DNA of 11,487 nt, from the NCBI GenBank assembly GCA_002308115.1, contig DBVJ01000021.1, forward strand, positions 1 to 11,487, written 5' to 3'. The DNA comes from Lachnospiraceae bacterium UBA1267 (lineage in GTDB: Bacteria; Bacillota; Clostridia; Lachnospirales; Lachnospiraceae). Positions within the stretch are counted from its first letter, which is position 1. Every line of letters begins with the position of its first letter. This document shows positions 6,754 to 11,487 of the stretch, one piece after another. The notes below the pieces were generated by a model, which did not search any database, was not told the DNA's origin, and saw nothing but the letters and a program-made list of their open reading frames with translations. The position numbers were made by a program, and so were the translations under genes.

Positions 6754-7356
6754 ATGATCACATTGTCGGACAAATACAGGGAGATTCGCGAAAGGCTGAA
6801 AAACAGCCTTTCTGAAGCGCGCTACGCGCATTCTCTCGGCGTTGCGGCAACGGCGGCGTGCATGGCCATGCGCTATGACATTTCCCTCGTGGAACGGGCC
6901 TATCTTGCAGGCCTGGTACACGATGCGGCCAAGTGCATGAGCGACGAAGAGAAGCTCAGGCTTGCCGAAGAAAAAGGGCTTCCGGTCAACTCGTACGAGA
7001 AAGCGTCCCCTGGGCTTCTCCATGCGCCGCTCGGCGCCGTGCTTGCGGAGGAAGTGTACGGGGTGCGCGACGAAGAGATCCTTTCCGCGATCCGGCTGCA
7101 TACGCTGGGCCGTCCGGAAATGACCACGCTGGAAGCGATTCTGTACGTCTCCGATTACGTCGAACCCGACAGACCGGACGTGCCGTATTTCCGCGCGATC
7201 CGCGAAGCGGCGTTCCGGGACCTGGACGAAGCCTGTTATCTTACGGCGAAAACCGCTGTCGATTACACACGGAACAAGGGACAGGCGGTGGATCCGAGAT
7301 CGCTGGCTACTTTGGAATATTACAGGAACAGAATGGAAGAGAAAGGGCTTTCATGA
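6754..7356 (+). CDS. yqeK: YqeK-family HD-domain hydrolase (probable Ap4A hydrolase)
   Basis: YqeK proteins are HD-domain metal enzymes; characterised members split diadenosine tetraphosphate symmetrically into two ADP. The 200-residue product shows the metal and catalytic set: His26, His56-Asp57 with Lys60, His90, His116 and Asp134 in the segment YVSDYVEPDR. The family's HTTGR motif reads HTLGR here (residues 116-120), a single Thr-to-Leu change. The start is seven bases after yhbY with a short AAAGG (6745-6749) as possible ribosome site. The stop overlaps the rsfS start. In many Bacillota nadD lies directly upstream of yqeK; it is absent here. Confidence 0.92.
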   Translation: MITLSDKYREIRERLKNSLSEARYAHSLGVAATAACMAMRYDISLVERAYLAGLVHDAAKCMSDEEKLRLAEEKGLPVNSYEKASPGLLHAPLGAVLAEEVYGVRDEEILSAIRLHTLGRPEMTTLEAILYVSDYVEPDRPDVPYFRAIREAAFRDLDEACYLTAKTAVDYTRNKGQAVDPRSLATLEYYRNRMEEKGLS

Positions 7357-7706
7357 ACCAGACATCGTATGAAATGGTGCGCGTCGCTGTGAATGCGCTC
7401 CGCGAGAAAAAAGGAAAAGACATCATCGCGCTCGACGTTTCCGAAAGAACGGTCCTCTGCGATGCGTTTGTCATCGTGACCGGCATGAACGACCGCCAGG
7501 TCTCGGCCCTCACGGATGCCGCCGACGAAGCGCTTCAGAAAGCGGGCTTCGAGAAGAAGAACGTCGAAGGATATCACACGGGGAAATGGATCCTTCTGGA
7601 TTTCGGCGATCTGATCCTTCATGTGTTTGACACGGAGAGCCGTGCGTTTTATGATCTGGAACGGATCTGGCGCGACGCGGAACGCATCGAGATCCCCGAA
7701 GAATAA
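7353..7706 (+). CDS. rsfS: Ribosomal silencing factor RsfS
   Basis: RsfS binds L14 on the 50S subunit and blocks subunit joining under nutrient limitation. The 117-residue product matches the usual length (about 118 in B. subtilis). The conserved core is present: ALDVSERTVLCDAFVIVTG (26-44), DRQV (47-50), EGYHTGKWILLDFGD (72-86) and HVFDTESRAFYDLERIW (90-106). It overlaps yqeK by four bases (ATGA, 7353-7356), implying translational coupling. GAAAGGG (7341-7347) supports the start. The codons for the conserved C-terminal motif also contain a near-consensus promoter. Confidence 0.96.
   Translation: MNQTSYEMVRVAVNALREKKGKDIIALDVSERTVLCDAFVIVTGMNDRQVSALTDAADEALQKAGFEKKNVEGYHTGKWILLDFGDLILHVFDTESRAFYDLERIWRDAERIEIPEE
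7627..7655 (+). promoter_or_regulatory. Candidate sigma-A promoter inside rsfS for the symporter/Ktr genes
   Basis: TTGACA (7627-7632) and TATGAT (7650-7655) are separated by exactly 17 bases, giving 11 of 12 consensus matches. Initiation would fall near 7662, about 100 bases before the symporter start. The site lies in codons for a conserved protein motif (VFDT to FYD), so chance similarity is possible. However, I see no other promoter between obg and the transport genes. Confidence 0.5.
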
Positions 7707-7713
7707 AAGCCCC

Positions 7714-7728
7714 CGGGCAGAAAGCCCG
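7714..7728 (+). repeat. Small hairpin between rsfS and the symporter gene
   Basis: CGGGC (7714-7718) and GCCCG (7724-7728) flank AGAAA. The downstream flank is A-rich, not T-rich, so it is not a + strand terminator. It could be a structural or stability element in the leader of the symporter mRNA. Confidence 0.45.
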
Positions 7729-7760
7729 AAAAAAGTGACGGAGGAAAGAAGGGCCGTCTG

Positions 7761-9320
7761 ATGAATGAATCATCGATCATTACACTGATTCTTATGGCCG
7801 TGTTTTTTGCCGCCATGATACTGGTCGGCATACGGTCCAGAAAACACGCTTCCGATATCAACGGATTCGTTTTGGGTTCCCGGCAGGTCGGCCCGTGGCT
7901 CTCTGCATTCGCGTACGGAACCTCGTATTTTTCAGCCGTCATCTTTGTCGGCTACGCCGGACAGTTCGGCTGGAACTTTGGTCTGGCTTCGACCTGGATC
8001 GGCCTCGGCAACGCCTTTATCGGGTCGCTCCTTGCGTGGGTGATCCTGGGCAGACGCACCCGGATCATGACGCAGCATCTTTCCAGCAAGACCATGCCGG
8101 ATTTCTTCGGGACCCGCTATGAGTCCAAGGGCCTGAAGACCGCGGCCGCGCTGATCACATTTGTCTTTCTGATCCCCTACACCGCATCTCTCTATAATGG
8201 TCTCTCGCGACTGTTCTCCATGGCCTTCCCGGGCGTGGATTACACCGTCTGCGTGATCATCATGGCTGTTCTGACCGGCGTCTACGTGATCGTCGGCGGC
8301 TATATGGCCACTGCCTGGAACGACTTTATCCAGGGCATCATCATGCTCTTCGGCATCGTTGCGGTCATCGGCGCGGTGCTTCACGACAACGGCGGCCTGA
8401 TGGAAGCCATGAAAGGACTTGCGACCGGTTCGGAAGGCGGCTGGGAATTCGCCTCCTTCCTCGGACCGAATCCGCTGTTCCTCCTCTTCGTGGTGATCCT
8501 GACTTCTCTGGGCACCTGGGGCCTTCCGCAGATGGTGGGCAAGTTCTACGCCATCAAGAATGAAGGATCCATCAAGAAAGGCACCATCATTTCCACCTTC
8601 TTCGCCATCATCGTCGCAGGCGGATGCTACTTCCTGGGCGGTTTCGGAAGACTCTATCATGTGGACGTCAAAGCAGAAGGATTTGACGCGGTGATACCGG
8701 AAATGTTATCCTCATTACCGGCAGTCATCATCGGCATCGTCATCGTCCTCGTGCTGTCCGCGTCCATGTCCACGCTTTCGTCTCTGGTGCTGACCAGTTC
8801 GTCCACCATGACGCTGGATCTCATCGCGCCGGTCCGGAAGAAGGAAATGGGAGAGAAAAAGCAGCTTTTCATCATGCGGCTGTTCATCGTGGCGTTCGTC
8901 GCGGTATCGGCCGGCATCGCCATCGTGCAGGCGAAGAGCAGGAGTCTCTTCATCGCGCAGATGATGGGCGTTTCATGGGGAGCGCTGGCAGGCGCGTTCC
9001 TGGCGCCGTTCCTGTACGGTCTCTACTGGAAGAAGACCACAAAGGCTTCCGTTCTGGTATCCTTTGTCTGGGGTGTCGGACTGGAAATCGTACAGCTTCT
9101 CGTCTCGCTGAAGCTTCTTGACGTTTCCGGAAGCGCGTTTTTGTCCTTTGTGTTCAATAACTCCATTTACTCCGGTGTGATTGCCATGGTGGGCGGCCTT
9201 GTGATCGTTCCTGTCGTGAGCCTTCTGAGCCGGAAGACCTGCCCGAAGGGCACGGAGGAAATGTTCTCCTGCTATCAGGCCAACCGTACGGTCGGTATTA
9301 CAGATAACCTCGGCAAATAA
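7761..9320 (+). CDS. Sodium:solute symporter (SSS family)
   Basis: This 519-residue membrane protein belongs to the SSS family (PutP, PanF, sialic acid and sugar transporters), which uses the sodium gradient for solute uptake. About 13 hydrophobic segments are visible. Family signatures include GGYMATAWNDFIQG (179-192) and SASMSTLSSLVLTSSS (333-348). Ser337-Thr338 align with the Na2-site Ser340/Thr341 of E. coli PutP, so sodium coupling is expected. The substrate is not settled: the sequence has the general PutP/PanF look, and proline, pantothenate or another organic acid are all possible. A ribosome site (AAGGG, 7749-7753) precedes ATG 7761. The next gene, ktrB, starts 16 bases after the stop, so co-expression with potassium uptake is likely. 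Confidence 0.93.
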   Translation: MNESSIITLILMAVFFAAMILVGIRSRKHASDINGFVLGSRQVGPWLSAFAYGTSYFSAVIFVGYAGQFGWNFGLASTWIGLGNAFIGSLLAWVILGRRTRIMTQHLSSKTMPDFFGTRYESKGLKTAAALITFVFLIPYTASLYNGLSRLFSMAFPGVDYTVCVIIMAVLTGVYVIVGGYMATAWNDFIQGIIMLFGIVAVIGAVLHDNGGLMEAMKGLATGSEGGWEFASFLGPNPLFLLFVVILTSLGTWGLPQMVGKFYAIKNEGSIKKGTIISTFFAIIVAGGCYFLGGFGRLYHVDVKAEGFDAVIPEMLSSLPAVIIGIVIVLVLSASMSTLSSLVLTSSSTMTLDLIAPVRKKEMGEKKQLFIMRLFIVAFVAVSAGIAIVQAKSRSLFIAQMMGVSWGALAGAFLAPFLYGLYWKKTTKASVLVSFVWGVGLEIVQLLVSLKLLDVSGSAFLSFVFNNSIYSGVIAMVGGLVIVPVVSLLSRKTCPKGTEEMFSCYQANRTVGITDNLGK

Positions 9321-9336
9321 CGGAAAGAGAGATTGG

Positions 9337-10662
9337 ATGAAGAAGCGTTTCAGATTAACAGGCGCACAGATCATTCTTCTGGGCTTTGCGGCGATGATCC
9401 TCATCGGCGCGTTCCTTCTGATGCTTCCGATCTCCAGTCAGGAAAGACAATGGACACCCTTCATCGATGCGCTGTTTACCGCAACAAGCGCGGGCTGCGT
9501 GACAGGGCTTGTCGTCCATGACACCGCGACCTACTGGTCTGTTTTTGGGAAGGTCGTCCTGTTTGTCCTCATCCAGGTGGGCGGTCTCGGCATCATCACC
9601 ATGACCCTCATTTTCTTCCGCCTGGCGGGCAAGAGGATCGGTCTCGTGCACCGAAGCACCATGCAGGAGGCGGTCAGCGCGCCGAACATCGGCGGCATCA
9701 TTCAGATGACAGGCCGGATCGTCCTCATGACGGTCATTTTCGAAGCGCTGGGCGCATTGTGCCTCTCACCGGTCTTCATCCGGGACTTCGGTGTCCTTCG
9801 CGGGATCGCTTACTCTGTTTTCCATTCCGTCTCCGCATTCTGCAACGCGGGATTCGACCTGATGGGGCACGTGGAGCAATACAGTTCCTTCACGTTCTAT
9901 GCAAATGAGCCCGTGGTCAATGTGGTCATCATGGCGCTGATCCTGATCGGCGGCATGGGCTTTCTGACCTGGGACGATGTCCGGAACCACGGCGTCCGGC
10001 TGAGACATTATTCCACGCAGAGCAAGATCATCCTGACGACAGCCGCCATTCTGATCAGTATCCCGGCCGCGTATTTCTTCTTTGCGGATTACAGGGAAAT
10101 GCCTTTCCGCGAACGCCTGCTCCGGTCGCTGTTCCAGTCCGTGACCACGAGGACGGCCGGATTTAATACGTCGGATCAGGCCGCGCTCACCGGGCCCGGC
10201 TACCTCATGACGGTCATTCTCATGCTGATCGGAGGCGCTCCGGGTTCCACGGCAGGCGGCATGAAGATGACTACAGCCGCAGTCATTTTTCTTACCATGA
10301 TGTCGGTGTTCGGAAGAAAGAAAGAGACTGCCGTGTTCCACAGGCGCATCTCACACGAGACGATACGCACCGCCATCGCCATTTTTATGATGTATCTGGG
10401 CATGTTCCTTCTGGGCGGCGTCCTTCTCAGCGTGGTCGAAGGGCTCCCGCTGAAACAGACGCTTTACGAGGCTGCTTCGGCGGTGGGAACAGTCGGACTC
10501 ACGACAGGCATCACGCCCGGACTCGGGACTCTGTCTAAAATCCTCCTGGCATTTATGATGTTTGCGGGCCGTGTCGGCGGACTGACGATGATCTTTGCGG
10601 CAGTCTCCACAAGAGACAGTGTCAACATGAAATATCCCGAAGACCGCATCACGGTCGGATAA
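9337..10662 (+). CDS. ktrB: Potassium uptake membrane subunit, KtrB/TrkH type
   Basis: This 441-residue channel-like subunit carries potassium into the cell and is gated by a cytoplasmic RCK partner. The length matches KtrB (about 440-450) more than TrkH (about 480). Four membrane–pore–membrane repeats are visible with filter glycines Gly57 (CVTGL), Gly172 (CNAGF), Gly275 (RTAGF) and Gly387 (TVGLTT). The intramembrane gating loop in the third repeat is present as GGAPGSTAGG (299-308). The gene follows the symporter by 16 bases and precedes ktrA by 10, giving ktrB-ktrA order. KtrAB-type systems are often sodium-stimulated, which fits the symporter neighbour. AAAGAGAG (9323-9330) is the likely ribosome site. 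Confidence 0.95.
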   Translation: MKKRFRLTGAQIILLGFAAMILIGAFLLMLPISSQERQWTPFIDALFTATSAGCVTGLVVHDTATYWSVFGKVVLFVLIQVGGLGIITMTLIFFRLAGKRIGLVHRSTMQEAVSAPNIGGIIQMTGRIVLMTVIFEALGALCLSPVFIRDFGVLRGIAYSVFHSVSAFCNAGFDLMGHVEQYSSFTFYANEPVVNVVIMALILIGGMGFLTWDDVRNHGVRLRHYSTQSKIILTTAAILISIPAAYFFFADYREMPFRERLLRSLFQSVTTRTAGFNTSDQAALTGPGYLMTVILMLIGGAPGSTAGGMKMTTAAVIFLTMMSVFGRKKETAVFHRRISHETIRTAIAIFMMYLGMFLLGGVLLSVVEGLPLKQTLYEAASAVGTVGLTTGITPGLGTLSKILLAFMMFAGRVGGLTMIFAAVSTRDSVNMKYPEDRITVG

Positions 10663-10666
10663 GGAG
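10661..10666 (+). promoter_or_regulatory. Shine-Dalgarno of ktrA
   Basis: AAGGAG overlaps the ktrB stop codon (10660-10662). Two adjacent in-frame ATGs follow, at 10670 and 10673. The spacing is three and six bases respectively, favouring the second. Confidence 0.7.
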
Positions 10667-10672
10667 AAAATG

Positions 10673-11341
10673 ATGAACAAGACATTTCTGGTGATCGGAA
10701 CAGGAGAGTTTGGCTTCTATCTTTGCAAGAAGCTGTATGATCTGGGCTATGAGATCATGGCGGTGGATCAGGACGAGCAGCATATCGAGGCGGTGCTTCC
10801 CTACACGGTCAATTCCCTCATCGGCGATGCGACCAATGTGGAGTTTCTGAAATCTCTGGGCGTGGACAGTTTCGACGCTTGCTTCGTCACGGTGGGCGAC
10901 CGTTTCCAGGATTCTCTGGAGATCACGTCCCTTCTCAAAGAAAACGGAGCGAAGAGGGTCGTTTCCCGTGCGTCCCGCGAGATCCAGCGGAAATTCCTCC
11001 TTCGGAACGGCGCCGACTACGTGGTCTATCCGGAATATGAAATGGCCGAATGGACCGCCATTCGTTTCAGTGCGGAAGGCATTCTGGATTACATCGAACT
11101 TCCCGGCGACAATTCTATTTTCGAATATGCCGTGCCGGAGGCCTGGGCAGGGAAAACCATTCTGGAGATCGACGTCCGGAAGAAATATCATGTCATCATC
11201 ATCGGTATCGTGAAGAACGGCGTCCTGAACGTGGACGTTGATCCGAAGACGGTACTCGAAAAGGAGGATTCCATTCTTGTCACAGGAAAGGACGAGAACA
11301 TCGAAGCATGTTTCCGTACGGTCAGAGGAACGCACAGATAA
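10673..11341 (+). CDS. ktrA: Potassium uptake regulatory RCK subunit, KtrA type
   Basis: KtrA forms the cytoplasmic octameric ring that gates KtrB in response to ATP/ADP or NAD(H), and in several Bacillota is inhibited by c-di-AMP. The 222-residue product equals the length of B. subtilis KtrA. The RCK_N domain has the Rossmann motif GTGEFG (9-14) and the acidic Asp32 at the end of strand 2, and GDAT (51-54). The RCK_C domain covers about 136-220. Residues Ile163, Leu164, Val168, Arg169, Ile175 and Pro191 fall at positions I recall as c-di-AMP contacts in S. aureus KtrA. An ATG one codon earlier (10670) is possible, but its ribosome-site spacing is too short. Confidence 0.95.
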   Translation: MNKTFLVIGTGEFGFYLCKKLYDLGYEIMAVDQDEQHIEAVLPYTVNSLIGDATNVEFLKSLGVDSFDACFVTVGDRFQDSLEITSLLKENGAKRVVSRASREIQRKFLLRNGADYVVYPEYEMAEWTAIRFSAEGILDYIELPGDNSIFEYAVPEAWAGKTILEIDVRKKYHVIIIGIVKNGVLNVDVDPKTVLEKEDSILVTGKDENIEACFRTVRGTHR

Positions 11342-11343
11342 AT

Positions 11344-11366
11344 GTGAAAAGTGCTGCACTTTCCAC
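11344..11366 (+). repeat. Near-perfect palindrome after ktrA
   Basis: Arms GTGAAAAGTGC (11344-11354) and GCACTTTCCAC (11356-11366) are inverted copies with one mismatch around a single central T. The inner 15 bases (AAAGTGCTGCACTTT) are perfect. It starts three bases after the ktrA stop. No T-tract follows, so it is more like a protein-binding dyad than a terminator. Confidence 0.6.
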
Positions 11367-11377
11367 AATATGTTGTG
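11364..11377 (+). repeat. Small inverted repeat next to the palindrome
   Basis: CACAA (11364-11368) and TTGTG (11373-11377) flank TATG. It overlaps the last three bases of the palindrome at 11344-11366, so the two could not fold as RNA at the same time. Confidence 0.4.
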
Positions 11378-11388
11378 AACTATCACCA

Positions 11389-11417
11389 AAAAACGCACCA
11401 TATTTTGGTGCGTTTTT
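11389..11417 (+). terminator. Rho-independent terminator after ktrA, probably bidirectional
   Basis: CGCACCA (11394-11400) pairs with TGGTGCG (11406-11412) around a 5-base loop. Five As (11389-11393) pair with five Ts (11413-11417), extending the stem to 12 bp. The T run follows on the + strand and an A run precedes it, so it could also stop transcription from the right. It closes the symporter-ktrB-ktrA unit. Confidence 0.9.
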
Positions 11418-11430
11418 GCATATTTCACTA

Positions 11431-11459
11431 TTGATTTTTCGGAACACATCATTTATGCT
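11431..11459 (+). promoter_or_regulatory. Candidate promoter for a gene beyond the right edge
   Basis: TTGATT (11431-11436) and TATGCT (11454-11459) are spaced 17 bases apart, matching nine of twelve consensus positions (five of six at -35, four of six at -10). It lies just after the terminator and is followed by GGAGG at 11479-11483, an apparent ribosome site. A + strand gene probably starts within a few bases of the window end. Confidence 0.5.
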
Positions 11460-11478
11460 TTTTGGGTAAGTTTTCTGT

Positions 11479-11483
11479 GGAGG
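11479..11483 (+). promoter_or_regulatory. Probable Shine-Dalgarno of the next gene
   Basis: GGAGG lies four bases from the right edge, about 13-17 bases after the predicted transcription start. The start codon would be just outside the window, so the gene itself cannot be described. Confidence 0.45.
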
Positions 11484-11487
11484 CCTT

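Noticed and set aside
7714..7735. Hairpin after rsfS as a transcription terminator
   Set aside because: The stem is only 5 bp and is followed by As, not Ts, on the + strand, so it lacks the intrinsic terminator pattern.
9337..10662. Alternative reading of the potassium subunit as TrkH proper
   Set aside because: Length near 441 residues and the adjacent single-RCK 222-residue partner fit KtrB/KtrA; TrkH usually pairs with a duplicated TrkA of about 450 residues.
11344..11380. Possible DnaA boxes (CTTTTCACA-like on the - strand, CTTTCCACA on the + strand)
   Set aside because: Each deviates from the relaxed box TTWTNCACA at its first base, and there is no cluster, AT-rich unwinding element or origin-associated gene nearby.
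10649..11452. Open frame of 267 codons on the - strand opposite ktrA
   Set aside because: It overlaps all of ktrA and runs through the terminator; the translation resembles no family. Antisense shadow.
1..11487. Mobile elements, CRISPR arrays, tRNA or rRNA genes
   Set aside because: No transposase-like product, regularly spaced repeats, cloverleaf sequence or rRNA signature was seen on either strand.

Overview
The window looks like chromosome from a Bacillota (Firmicutes) bacterium of moderately high GC content. Three things point that way. The rplU–prp–rpmA order is characteristic of the phylum. L27 carries the short N-terminal extension that Prp proteases remove. The obg–yhbY–yqeK–rsfS run follows directly. 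All genes lie on the + strand, gaps are short, and there are no IS elements, tRNA or rRNA genes, CRISPR arrays or intergenic gaps over about 150 bases. I could not assign a family or species from sequence alone.

Region 1 (1-3936) is an export-type ABC module. It has the 3' end of an unrecognised gene, a 997-residue permease with two FtsX-like halves, and its ATPase. Region 2 (about 3933-5073) is the L21/L27 unit. A near-consensus promoter whose -35 box overlaps the ATPase stop codon is followed by a structured leader (probable L21 leader RNA), then rplU, prp and rpmA, and a strong intrinsic terminator. Prp is the protease expected to trim the first nine residues of the adjacent L27.

Region 3 (5093-7706) is obg, yhbY, yqeK and rsfS, a set tied to 50S subunit assembly, ribosome silencing and stress-nucleotide metabolism. 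The nadD gene that usually sits between yhbY and yqeK in Bacillota is absent. Only 7 bases separate the two genes. Region 4 (7761-11341) is an ion-transport cassette: a sodium:solute symporter followed by a KtrB/TrkH-type potassium channel subunit and a KtrA-type RCK regulator. A near-consensus promoter candidate lies inside the end of rsfS and could drive this cassette. A palindrome and a strong terminator close it. A second promoter and a Shine-Dalgarno sequence at the right edge suggest another + strand gene begins just outside the window.

No clearly new system was found; most genes belong to well-known families. The points most worth testing are the intragenic promoter for the sodium/potassium cassette, the conserved c-di-AMP contact positions in KtrA, the missing nadD, the promoter/stop-codon overlap with leader RNA at rplU, the terminator separating rpmA from obg, and the palindrome after ktrA.
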